64,000 nucleotides of DNA from contig JAOZHO010000034.1 in the NCBI GenBank assembly GCA_026014875.1, positions 1-64,000 on the forward strand, given 5' to 3'. The notes beneath the pieces were generated by a model. That model searched no databases. It saw nothing but the letters and a program-made list of their open reading frames with translations, and was not told the origin of the DNA. The first letter of the stretch is position 1. Every line of letters begins with the position of its first letter. The DNA comes from Candidatus Bathyarchaeota archaeon. GTDB taxonomy: Archaea > Thermoproteota > Bathyarchaeia > TCS64. A program made the translations under genes and the position numbers. Positions 16,556-24,296 of this stretch are shown here, in pieces.

Positions 16556-17032
16556 ATGACTGACAGATACATCGTCAGATCCGGGCGGCCCGGCCGAGTT
16601 ATAGTCGCGAGGGTTGAACCGGGGAGCGACCTCCTCCGCAGCCTCCAGAAAGTCGTAGCCGAGGAGGGGGTCACGTCAGGGGTCATCGTCTCCGGGGTAG
16701 GCCTCTTGAAGCAGGCTAAGCTCAGGAACTGCAGGAGCCTCCCCGAGGAGTACCCTATAACAGACGCCAACAGGACCTATCTCTCATTCGAGAAGCCCCT
16801 GGAGATCCTCTCCATCTCCGGGAATGTCACCCTGGCCGAGGGGGAGCCCCTCGTCCACGCCCACCTCACCCTCTCCCAAGTCGAGGGGGAGGAGATCACC
16901 GTCATCGGGGGCCATCTCATCGAGGGATGCGTGGTCTTCGGGTTCTCCGAGTTCGCCATACTGGAGCTTGAGGGGATCGAGATGGTCAAGAGGTTCGACG
17001 AGGAGACCCAGACGCTGCAGCTCTTCGCATGA
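16556..17032 (+). CDS. PPC (DUF296) domain protein
   Basis: A 158-residue protein made of one PPC domain, the fold that in plants follows AT-hooks and in prokaryotes occurs alone and forms trimers. Family features are DLLRSLQKVVAEEGVTSGVIVSGVG in parts (SLQKVVAEEGV, SGVGLL), LSISGNV, HAHLTLS and the final GGHLIEGCVV. The HAH and GGHL histidines are possible metal ligands. Function in archaea is unknown. ATG 16556 is chosen over TTG 16550. The CBS protein gene lies 70 bp downstream with its own promoter. Confidence 0.85.
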   Translation: MTDRYIVRSGRPGRVIVARVEPGSDLLRSLQKVVAEEGVTSGVIVSGVGLLKQAKLRNCRSLPEEYPITDANRTYLSFEKPLEILSISGNVTLAEGEPLVHAHLTLSQVEGEEITVIGGHLIEGCVVFGFSEFAILELEGIEMVKRFDEETQTLQLFA

Positions 17033-17059
17033 GGCCGGAGCGCCCCGCATTAGTGTACC

Positions 17060-17068
17060 TTTATTTAA
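17060..17068 (+). promoter_or_regulatory. TATA box of the CBS protein gene
   Basis: TTTATTTAA is centred about 39 nt before TTG 17103 and helps to choose that start. Confidence 0.5.
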
Positions 17069-17102
17069 CGGGCGGCCCCCAACTCTAATTGGGTTCTGCG
17101 TT

Positions 17103-18257
17103 TTGTCAACAACCCTAAGAGAACTCGCATTAACTGAGATCAGAAACATCATCCCCCAGCGAGCCGGGGCTTTCACACCGAATGAGACCGTCGCCAGGGT
17201 CCTCGGGTCTCTAAAGGAGGCCGACGCATACGAGGCCGCGGTCACCTCCGGCAACGCTCAGGGGATCATCACAGTGAGGGACCTACTCGACGTCGACCAG
17301 CCGGCCCACACCAAGATCGACGGCATCTGGAGGGCCACGGGAAGCGTCAGCCCCGAGGACCCAATTCTCACTCTCTGCGAGATCCTTGTCAAGAACAACA
17401 TCAGGGCGCTACCCGTCGTAGAGAACGGAGTCGTGGGGCTCGCCACGCAGATGGACGTCGTCTCGGCGATGACGGAGATATCGGAGCTCTCCGAGCACCC
17501 GGCCAGAGAGCTCATCAGGAGCCCCGTCTGGTCCCTCGACATCGGCGAGGGGATCGCCTACGCGCGGCGCACCATGCTGGAGAGGGGGGTCAGCCACGTC
17601 CCCGTGGTGGAGAACGGGAGGCTCGTGGGGGTCGTCACCGCCGGGGACATCGTCCACGCATTCATAGCCCCATCCTCGAAGACCACCACGGGAGAACGGG
17701 TGGGGAGCCGGACCCGCAGGTTCCCCGGCCGGGTCACCGGGATCATGGACACCCGCCCCTGCACCGTAACCCCGGACGCCTCCGTCCTCGACGCCGTCAC
17801 CGAGCTCAGGGACCGGGGGAAGAGCGCCTGCTTCATGACCGACCCCGAGAACAGGATACTCGGCATCCTCGCCCCCCGGGACCTCATGGCCCCCCTACTA
17901 AGGCTCAGGGCCCCGGAGGGGCTCCCGGTCTACGTCATGGGCATCGAGGAGGAGGACTTTTTCGAGAGAGCCGTCGCCGAGGCGAAGCTCAGGAGGGTCG
18001 TCGAGAGGTCCAGACGGTTCCGGCCCGACATAACCGAGGTCTCCGTCAGGATCAAGCGGTCCCAGCTCAGAGGGGAGAGGACCCGTTACGAGCTCACGGG
18101 GCGGGCTTTAGGCCAGGAGGGGCAGATCAACGCGGAGGCCGGGGGCTGGGACCTCCTCGAGGCCTTCGACGTGCTCACCAGCCGCCTCGGGGAGGCCATC
18201 CGCAGGAGCAAGCCCAGGGCCCCGGGGAGGCTCAGGCGGAGAAGGTCGAGGCGCTAG
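17103..18257 (+). CDS. four-CBS-domain protein with ribosome-hibernation-like C-terminal domain
   Basis: A 384-residue protein. Residues 1-270 hold four CBS repeats in two Bateman modules (for example NNIRALPVVENGVVGLAT, RGVSHVPVVENGRLVGVVT), which usually bind adenine nucleotides or SAM. The last 110 residues have the pattern of an S30AE/HPF-type fold (EVSVRIKRSQLRGERTRYEL, then GWDLLEAFDVLTSRL) and end in a very basic tail. This suggests a ribosome-binding stress factor switched by an adenosine ligand; archaeal CBS-type ribosome factors have been reported, but I cannot show orthology. TTG 17103 is supported by the TATA box. Confidence 0.75.
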   Translation: MSTTLRELALTEIRNIIPQRAGAFTPNETVARVLGSLKEADAYEAAVTSGNAQGIITVRDLLDVDQPAHTKIDGIWRATGSVSPEDPILTLCEILVKNNIRALPVVENGVVGLATQMDVVSAMTEISELSEHPARELIRSPVWSLDIGEGIAYARRTMLERGVSHVPVVENGRLVGVVTAGDIVHAFIAPSSKTTTGERVGSRTRRFPGRVTGIMDTRPCTVTPDASVLDAVTELRDRGKSACFMTDPENRILGILAPRDLMAPLLRLRAPEGLPVYVMGIEEEDFFERAVAEAKLRRVVERSRRFRPDITEVSVRIKRSQLRGERTRYELTGRALGQEGQINAEAGGWDLLEAFDVLTSRLGEAIRRSKPRAPGRLRRRRSRR

Positions 18258-18293
18258 AGCCACGATCAAACTTTTACCGTCTCGGGGACGATC

Positions 18294-18304
18294 AAAGGAG
18301 GAGG
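18294..18304 (+). promoter_or_regulatory. Shine-Dalgarno of the hydroxyacid dehydrogenase gene
   Basis: AAAGGAGGAGG ends 4 nt before ATG 18309 and fixes the start. A TATA-like AACTTTTACC lies at 18269-18278. Confidence 0.55.
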
Positions 18305-18308
18305 CCCC

Positions 18309-19268
18309 ATGACAGCGCACAAGGTCATAGTGACGGAGCCCATCCACCAGGCGGGCGTCGAGCTCCTGGAGAGGAACGGAGTCGAGGTCGTGCAGCTCCC
18401 ACCCGGCTCCGACGAAGAGACACTCCAAGCCGAAGCCCCAAGAGCCGCCGCCCTCATCACCCGGGGAGGCATCAAAGTCACCCGGGGCTTCATGGAGTCG
18501 GCCCCACTGCTGAAAGCCGTAGGAGTACACGGGATAGGCTGCGACCACGTCGACCTGGAGGCCGCCTCCGAGCTCGGCAAGATCGTCCTGAACACCCCCT
18601 TCGCCCTCTCCGAGTCCGTCGCCGAGATGGCCATCGCATTGCTCTTTGCCCTCTCGAGGCGGGTCGTGAGCGCCGACAAGGCCGTGAGGGCAGGGGAGTG
18701 GCACAGGAAATACGGTGACCTGAGGGGGATCGAGGTCATGGGGAAGACCGTGGGGATCGTGGGCCTGGGTAGGATAGGGGCCGCGACCGCGAGGAGGCTG
18801 AGTTCCTTCGGGGTGAAGCTCCTGTATAACTCCCGGACGAGGAAGCCCGACCTGGAGGCGGAGATCGGCATCGAGTACGCGACCCTCGATTCCCTCATCG
18901 AGCGGAGCGACATCATCAGCCTCAACCTACCCTACAACCGGGAGACCCACCACCTCATCGACGCGAACCGGATAGCGGCGATGAAGGACGGCGTCTACAT
19001 TGTGAACACCGCCAGAGGAAGGATCATCGACCAGACGGCCCTCATCGAGGCCCTGAAGAGCGGCAAGATAGCCGCGGCGGGGCTCGACGTCTTCGAGGAA
19101 GAGCCATTGGACCCGGGGAGCCCCCTAGCGTCCATGGACAACGTTGTTCTTACGCCCCATCTCGCGGCGAGCAGCGAGGAGGCCATGGAGAGGATGGCGG
19201 TCCAGGTAGCCGAGGGGGTCCTCAAGGTGCTGAACGGAGAGGCCCCGGACTACCCCGTGGCCGACTGA
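18309..19268 (+). CDS. D-2-hydroxyacid dehydrogenase (phosphoglycerate dehydrogenase-like)
   Basis: A 319-residue NAD-dependent dehydrogenase. The Rossmann motif GLGRIGAATARRL (about 153-165), NTARGRIID (about 235-243) with catalytic Arg before it, Glu in FEEEPLDPGSPL and His in LTPHLAA (about 283) form the family active site. It is shorter than full SerA and lacks an ACT domain, so it may be phosphoglycerate dehydrogenase for serine synthesis or glyoxylate/hydroxypyruvate reductase. It stands alone with its own strong Shine-Dalgarno. Confidence 0.9.
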   Translation: MTAHKVIVTEPIHQAGVELLERNGVEVVQLPPGSDEETLQAEAPRAAALITRGGIKVTRGFMESAPLLKAVGVHGIGCDHVDLEAASELGKIVLNTPFALSESVAEMAIALLFALSRRVVSADKAVRAGEWHRKYGDLRGIEVMGKTVGIVGLGRIGAATARRLSSFGVKLLYNSRTRKPDLEAEIGIEYATLDSLIERSDIISLNLPYNRETHHLIDANRIAAMKDGVYIVNTARGRIIDQTALIEALKSGKIAAAGLDVFEEEPLDPGSPLASMDNVVLTPHLAASSEEAMERMAVQVAEGVLKVLNGEAPDYPVAD

Positions 19269-19304
19269 GAGAGCCTGAAACCGGCTTTCAGGGCCTCCAA
19301 AACG

Positions 19305-19314
19305 CTTTATAAAC
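19305..19314 (+). promoter_or_regulatory. TATA box of the Alba-HhH gene
   Basis: CTTTATAAAC is centred about 29 nt before ATG 19339, the spacing of a nearly leaderless transcript and one of the clearest promoters in the window. Confidence 0.6.
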
Positions 19315-19338
19315 GAGCCAGATTCTGATCTTTCGACG

Positions 19339-19890
19339 ATGTCCGAAGAAGCCATCATCTACATCGGGAATAAACCGCCGATGCGCTACGTCACAGCCAT
19401 GATCACGGCGTACAACCAGCAGGATGTGGACAGCATCACCATCAAGGCCCGGGGGAGATCCATCTCCAGGGCCGTAGACGTCGCAGAGATCACCAGGAAC
19501 CGATTCATCACGGGATTAGAGACCCCCGCCATCGAGATCGACACCGAGCAGCTGCCCGCCTTGGACGGCGGCACAAGGGGCGTCTCCTCCATCGCGATAA
19601 GCTTCCAGCTACCCGGGGACAGGGAGACCTTTGAATGGGAGGAAACCAGACCAAGGGAAGAAACCCCTGAGGTGGTAGAGCCTAAAGCCGAGGTAGCCGA
19701 GCAAACACAGTATGCGATCTCCGACGTCAAGGGGATCGGCAAAGCGACCAACGAGAAGCTGGAAAAAGCCGGCGTCGATTCCGTCGAGTCCCTCGCATCC
19801 TACGATCCGGAAGCCCTCTCAGAGAAGACAGGGATATCCGCCAAGACTTGTGCTAAACTCGTCGAGGCGGCAAAGGAACTCATAAAATAA
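19339..19890 (+). CDS. Alba chromatin/RNA-binding protein fused to a helix-hairpin-helix domain
   Basis: A 183-residue protein. Residues 1-95 are a full Alba domain (YIGNKPPMRYVTAMITA, KARGRSISRAVDVAEI, FQLPGD at the end), the archaeal DNA/RNA-binding protein. Residues 96-125 form an acidic linker. Residues 127-183 are a helix-hairpin-helix domain (DVKGIGKATNEKLEKAG, then LSEKTGISAKTCAKLVEAA) of the kind at the ends of DNA repair and polymerase subunits. Normal Alba is about 90 residues; a plain copy lies at 34999. The fusion suggests non-sequence-specific DNA contacts added to Alba. Confidence 0.88.
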   Translation: MSEEAIIYIGNKPPMRYVTAMITAYNQQDVDSITIKARGRSISRAVDVAEITRNRFITGLETPAIEIDTEQLPALDGGTRGVSSIAISFQLPGDRETFEWEETRPREETPEVVEPKAEVAEQTQYAISDVKGIGKATNEKLEKAGVDSVESLASYDPEALSEKTGISAKTCAKLVEAAKELIK

Positions 19891-19988
19891 CTGCAGCAAG
19901 CCTCTCATCCATTATTTTTATACCCCACCCCCAGCCCGGGTCATCCCAAACGATTTAACCACCCCGATCCACCCGATCCCCGATCATC

Positions 19989-20516
19989 ATGGTTGACGAG
20001 GAATTGGTCGCCGAGATAAGGAGGAAGGCTCACGCCTACGACAGCCACAGCGGGTGCTCCCAGGCAGTCCTGCTTGCCCTCCAGGAAGGCCTGGGTATCG
20101 GGGACGCCGAATCCTTCAGGTCAGCCACGGTCCTCTCCGGGGGCGTAGCGAGGAGGGGGGAGACCTGCGGAGCCCTGCTTGGATCCCTCATGGCCCTGGG
20201 CCTCATGGCGGGCAGGGAGCAGATGGAGGATAGGCCCAGTTACGTCAGAGCCACAGGAATAGCGGATGAGATCTGCGACGGATTCCAGGAGAAGCTCCGG
20301 GAGGAGTTCGGGTTCGAGGAGCCCCTCGCCTCGACCCTCTGCAGTGAGATCCAGGAGAAGATCTACGGGCGCTCCTTCAACCTCCGGGAGAAGAAGGACT
20401 ATGAGGCCTTCCTCGAGGCGGGTGGACACAGCGACGAGGGATGCTACAAGGTATGCGGGATAGCCGCCGGGGTGGCCGCGGCGAGGCTCCTCGAGCTGAG
20501 AGGAGAGCGGGGTTAG
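19989..20516 (+). CDS. C_GCAxxG_C_C family protein
   Basis: A 175-residue protein with the Cys pattern of the C_GCAxxG_C_C family: SGCSQAVL near 19-26, GETCGALLGSLMALG near 58-72, and later LCSEIQEKI and GCYKVCGIAAGVA near the C-terminus. The Cys set probably binds a metal or is redox active; the family often accompanies redox or metal genes. Its 3-prime end overlaps korB tail-to-tail by 4 bp (TTAG). Confidence 0.82.
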   Translation: MVDEELVAEIRRKAHAYDSHSGCSQAVLLALQEGLGIGDAESFRSATVLSGGVARRGETCGALLGSLMALGLMAGREQMEDRPSYVRATGIADEICDGFQEKLREEFGFEEPLASTLCSEIQEKIYGRSFNLREKKDYEAFLEAGGHSDEGCYKVCGIAAGVAAARLLELRGERG

Positions 20517-21370
20517 GCGAACTCGGATATCAGCTTGGCGACCTTGCCGCTGTCCAGTTTCTTCCTGACCATGGGCTCACCGGCGAGCACTGGGAAATTG
20601 TCCCCGTATGTGGGGCGCTCCACCTTGTAGAAGACCCCTATCGGGATCCTCTCAGACCACTCCTCCGCCCTCTCGTAGGCGGCCGTTAGGTCGGTGGGGT
20701 CGTGGCCGCTCTCCCCGAGCTTGTAGACCCTCTTGTTGTAGAAATCGTAGGTGTTGATGCGGTTCCACGCGACGCAGGGCTGGAGGATGTCGACTAGGGC
20801 GAAGCCCCTGAACCTGAGGGCCTCCTCCATGAGGTCGACGAGATGATCCATCTCCCCGACGTAGCCCCGGGCCACGAAGCCGGCGTTGCTCGCTAGAGCC
20901 GTCGAGATGGGGTTGATGGCCTCCTCGAAGGCGCCCCTCGGGGAGGTCTTGGTGACGTGCCCCAGCTTGGTGGTGGGGCTGGTCTGCCCAGTGGTGAGGC
21001 CGTAGATGAGGTTGTTGTGGACCACGAGAGTGATGTTCGGGTTCCGCCGTGCGGCGTGAGGGAAGTGCCCCATCCCGATCCCGAAGGCGTCCCCGTCCCC
21101 CGCGAATCCGATCACCGTCTGCTCCTTGTTAGCGAGCTTGATCGCGGTGGCGACGGGGAGGACCCTGCCATGGATGACGTGGAAACCGTTGACGGCGAGG
21201 TAGTTGGTGGTCTTCCCGTGGCACCCGATCCCCGTCACCGCGGTGACCTGATCCCGCCGCAGCCCGAGCCTGACAATGGCCCTCTTCACCCCGTTGAGGA
21301 GCCCGAAGTTGCCGCAGCCCGGGCACCAATAGTTCTTCTGGTCGGTGCCGAGCTCCCTTATCGAAGCCAT
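20513..21370 (-). CDS. korB: 2-oxoacid:ferredoxin oxidoreductase, beta subunit
   Basis: A 285-residue thiamine pyrophosphate subunit. CPGCG at residues 16-20 contributes to the iron-sulfur cluster, and the TPP site GDGDAFGIGMGHF is near residue 95. With the alpha subunit it oxidises 2-oxoacids (2-oxoglutarate or branched-chain/mixed) to acyl-CoA and reduces ferredoxin. The ATG at 21370 overlaps the alpha stop codon as TGATG, so an upstream in-frame start is not needed. Substrate class cannot be fixed from sequence. Confidence 0.92.
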   Translation of the reverse strand: MASIRELGTDQKNYWCPGCGNFGLLNGVKRAIVRLGLRRDQVTAVTGIGCHGKTTNYLAVNGFHVIHGRVLPVATAIKLANKEQTVIGFAGDGDAFGIGMGHFPHAARRNPNITLVVHNNLIYGLTTGQTSPTTKLGHVTKTSPRGAFEEAINPISTALASNAGFVARGYVGEMDHLVDLMEEALRFRGFALVDILQPCVAWNRINTYDFYNKRVYKLGESGHDPTDLTAAYERAEEWSERIPIGVFYKVERPTYGDNFPVLAGEPMVRKKLDSGKVAKLISEFA

Positions 21371-23127
21371 CAGGCCAGCCTCCTCGCCTCGGCGGCGATC
21401 TCCCCCGGGTTGAAGGGCCTCCCATCGTATTTGGCCCATGCTTTGTCGAATCCGAGCCCCGTGTGCTCCTTGATGAGCCTCCCGAGCTGGTTGGTGATGT
21501 TCGTCTCCAGAAGCATGGATTTACCTCCGTCCTCCATCGCCTTTGCGAAGGCCTCCGACGGGAAGGGCTCCATGTAGACGATCTGGATGAACCTAGCATT
21601 GATCCCTTCCTCCCCGAGGAGCTTGAGCGCCTCAAGGGCAGGCCCTTTCGTGGAACCCCAGCCCACGAGGGTCACATCGGGGTCGCTCCCCCCGTACACC
21701 TTCACCGGCTCAAGCCCATTAATATCCTCGACGAGGCGAGGACTCTTCCTGAAGCGCTTGTCAGCCATGGCCACGACCCCGACGGGGTCGGCGGTGGTGA
21801 AACCGTACTCGTCGTGCTCGTTACCGTTGGCGAGCATCGTCGCCCCCCTGGTTCCCAGGATGATCTTGGGGGAGACACCGCTCTCGGTGATCTCGTATCT
21901 CTTGTACTCCCCTTCCCCGGTCCACTCGTCGACGTCGATGAGCTCTCCCCTCTCGATCTCGATTGTTTCGTCGTCGAAGGGCTGTGTGGACTGGTGACTC
22001 TCCAGGATGTGTTTGTCCGCGAGGATGATCGCGGGGATCTGATATTTCTCGGCGAGGTTGAAGGCCTCCACGGTGCGGGTGAAGCAGTCATCGACGTCCC
22101 CGGGGGCCACTACAACCCTGGGGAACTCCCCCTGGGAGACGTGGATCGCGAAGAGGAGGTCGGCCTGGGCGGTGTAGGTGGCCATCCCGGTGCTGGGCCC
22201 CGGGCGCTGCCCCAGCATCACCACGATGGGGGACTCGGTGGCCCCGGCGAGGCCGAAGCCCTCGGTCATGAGGCAGAATCCTCCTCCGGATGTCCCGGTC
22301 ATAGACCTGAGCCCCGCATAGGCGGCTCCTACTGTCATGGTGACTGCGGCGATCTCGCTCTCCGCCTGGATGACGATCATCCCCGTCTCCTGGTCCTTGG
22401 AGATGAGGTAGTGGAGCACTGCGCTGGCCGGCGTCATAGGGTAAGCCGAGTAAAACATGCATCCAGCCCCTATCGCCCCGAGGGCTATGGCCTCGCTCCC
22501 CGTCACCATTATCCGGTCGGGGCTCGACTCCTCGGTCTTGAATCTGCCATCGAACTCGTGGTGCGCCCACGCAAAGTCGTGCCCCATACGGATTGCGCTG
22601 ACGTTGGACTCCACCACTTTCTCCCTCCCGGCGAAGGCCTCGGCGATCACCCCTTCCAAGTGCTTTGTGTCGAGGCCCACGAGGGCGAGCGCGGCTCCCA
22701 GGGCGACAGTGTTCCTCATGATGGGGGGTCCTTTCACCTCTTTGACGATGTCCGTCAGGGGTATCGAGAAGAGCTTCACGCCCTCCTCGGGTATCTCCCC
22801 CTCCTCGAAATCGATCCTTTCGTCGTAGACGATACCTCCCCCTTTTCGCAGCGCATGGAGGTGCAGGAGCGCCGTCTCCTTGTTGAGGGCGATGACGAGA
22901 TCGACCATGTCATCCGGGGCGTATACCTCCTTCCCGGAGACCGTGAGAGTGTAGAAATTGTGTCCTCCCCGGATGATCGATGGATAATCGATGGTCCCGA
23001 AGACGTGGAGCCCCGCCCTAGTGAGGGACCGCCCGAGGACCGAGCCGCCCCTCGTGATCCCTTGGCCTGCCTCTCCCCCGATCAGGAACGTGATTCTGTT
23101 CTCTAATGCTGTTGGAGACCCCATCAT
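21370..23127 (-). CDS. korA: 2-oxoacid:ferredoxin oxidoreductase, fused gamma-alpha subunit
   Basis: A 585-residue subunit with the gamma domain first (GGEAGQGITRGGSVLGRSL, residues about 16-34) and the alpha domain after about residue 205 (GSEAIALGAIGAGCMFYSAYPMTPAS, in part), the arrangement of KorA/ORA enzymes. TSGGGFCLMTEG and GQRPGPSTGMAT are the typical alpha segments. ATG 23127 or 23124 follows AGGTGA; the TTG just before is less likely. It is first in the operon with korB and divergent from the ferredoxin gene. Confidence 0.92.
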   Translation of the reverse strand: MMGSPTALENRITFLIGGEAGQGITRGGSVLGRSLTRAGLHVFGTIDYPSIIRGGHNFYTLTVSGKEVYAPDDMVDLVIALNKETALLHLHALRKGGGIVYDERIDFEEGEIPEEGVKLFSIPLTDIVKEVKGPPIMRNTVALGAALALVGLDTKHLEGVIAEAFAGREKVVESNVSAIRMGHDFAWAHHEFDGRFKTEESSPDRIMVTGSEAIALGAIGAGCMFYSAYPMTPASAVLHYLISKDQETGMIVIQAESEIAAVTMTVGAAYAGLRSMTGTSGGGFCLMTEGFGLAGATESPIVVMLGQRPGPSTGMATYTAQADLLFAIHVSQGEFPRVVVAPGDVDDCFTRTVEAFNLAEKYQIPAIILADKHILESHQSTQPFDDETIEIERGELIDVDEWTGEGEYKRYEITESGVSPKIILGTRGATMLANGNEHDEYGFTTADPVGVVAMADKRFRKSPRLVEDINGLEPVKVYGGSDPDVTLVGWGSTKGPALEALKLLGEEGINARFIQIVYMEPFPSEAFAKAMEDGGKSMLLETNITNQLGRLIKEHTGLGFDKAWAKYDGRPFNPGEIAAEARRLA

Positions 23128-23252
23128 CAATCACCTAGTCTATCCCAATATTAATCCCGTTCAATAGAAATTTGAGGATTGCCCCTGTATCCTTTCGAAT
23201 AAAAACCGCCGAGAAAAATTTCATTGACTCTCAATTAAATATTCTCTAAAAA

Positions 23253-23261
23253 GATTTAAAG
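23253..23261 (+). promoter_or_regulatory. TATA-like box of the ferredoxin gene
   Basis: GATTTAAAG lies about 45 nt before ATG 23303, within the AT-rich divergent spacer 23128-23302 shared with korA. AGAGGT at 23291-23296 is a fitting ribosome binding site. Confidence 0.45.
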
Positions 23262-23302
23262 ACTGCGAAAAACACTGTCGTAAGAGCACGAGAGGTATAA
23301 AA

Positions 23303-23506
23303 ATGCCCAAAGTCATAGTAGACCACAGCCTTTGTAACGGAGACGGCGTCTGCGCGGATGTCTGCCCGATGAATGTCTTCGACATCAAGCCATCGGCAGA
23401 ACACAACAACGAGGAAAAGTCTTTCTCCACGCGCGAAGAGGACTGCATCATGTGCATGGCGTGCGTCAGCGCATGCCCCACCCAGGCCATCACCGTCGAA
23501 GAGTGA
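23303..23506 (+). CDS. 2[4Fe-4S] ferredoxin with Asp ligand
   Basis: A 67-residue low-potential ferredoxin. The second motif is complete (Cys48, 51, 54 and 58). In the first, the second Cys is replaced by Asp: C11-x2-D14-x2-C17-x3-C21, the same numbering as in Pyrococcus furiosus ferredoxin, where Asp14 binds the cluster and it can convert to [3Fe-4S]. Its place next to korAB makes it the probable electron acceptor of that enzyme. Promoter and ribosome binding site are clear. Confidence 0.93.
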   Translation: MPKVIVDHSLCNGDGVCADVCPMNVFDIKPSAEHNNEEKSFSTREEDCIMCMACVSACPTQAITVEE

Positions 23507-23561
23507 GCCCAGTTCCTCGGGAGCACCATTCTTCTTTTTATGTTCCCTTCTCCGAGACCAC

Positions 23562-24254
23562 TCACTGGATCCTGACTGCCACGGCCCTGACTATGTCGGC
23601 GGTGTTCTCGCACCAGTCGGCCACGGTCTCCAGGGCGTCGAGGAACATGTTCAGGAGGATAAGGGCTCCGGTGCTGAACTCGGGGAACTCCATGGTGGCC
23701 AGGTGTCCCCTCGCGATGCTGTAGAGCTCGTCCAGCTCCTCCTCGAGGAGTTCCACCTGGTTCGCGAGGTTGAGGGCCTCCTTGGGATTGTTGCTGTGGA
23801 GCTCGTGGATGCACTTTGCGAGAACTGTGACGCAGTCTAGGTTCGCCCTGCACATGTCCTGGGCGGCCTTCTTCATCTCCTCGGGAGCCTTCTGGAAGGG
23901 AATGATGATCAATATCCTACCCGCCTCCTTGGACCAGTCCGCGATCCAGTCCACGGCCCTGACGAGCTCCATGAGGTCCCCCCTCTCCTCGGGGAACATC
24001 TCCCCCTTGGTGAGCTCGTCCACCATCTTACGCCTCAGGTCGTCAGCCTCCATCTCGAGATCGGATACGCTGTCGTAGAGCTGCTTGACGTCATCCCTTT
24101 CTTCGCTCACGGACTCTACAAGTCTGTAGAGGCTGCTGACGGCGTTCTTGGTGAGCTCGAGGTGGTCCTCCACCATCTTGAGGACGTCCTCTCCCCGCTT
24201 CGGGGCGATCCATCCGAAAAGCCTCCTTACCATCCGCTCCACCTTCCTATCCAT
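23562..24254 (-). CDS. DUF47 (PhoU-like) protein, copy 1
   Basis: A 230-residue all-helical protein of the DUF47 family, related to PhoU and usually encoded beside phosphate transporters as a regulator. It shows the DLEMEADDLRRKM and VRAVDWIADWSKEAGRIL helices and the final ETVADWCENTADIVRAV. ATG 24254 is chosen over GTG 24260; the start remains uncertain because a TATA-like AAATATTTAA lies only about 18 nt upstream. It is downstream of the Na/Pi cotransporter gene, and a second DUF47 gene lies on the other side. Confidence 0.88.
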   Translation of the reverse strand: MDRKVERMVRRLFGWIAPKRGEDVLKMVEDHLELTKNAVSSLYRLVESVSEERDDVKQLYDSVSDLEMEADDLRRKMVDELTKGEMFPEERGDLMELVRAVDWIADWSKEAGRILIIIPFQKAPEEMKKAAQDMCRANLDCVTVLAKCIHELHSNNPKEALNLANQVELLEEELDELYSIARGHLATMEFPEFSTGALILLNMFLDALETVADWCENTADIVRAVAVRIQ

Positions 24255-24296
24255 TTTCACTATCGATTAAATATTTTACCTATACAGCCCCCCGGT

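Noticed and set aside
21463-23106. 547-codon open frame opposite korA
   Set aside because: It is antisense to a well-recognised enzyme. Long antisense frames are expected in GC-rich genes, and its composition (His, Gly, Asp, Val-rich) is that of a shadow frame.
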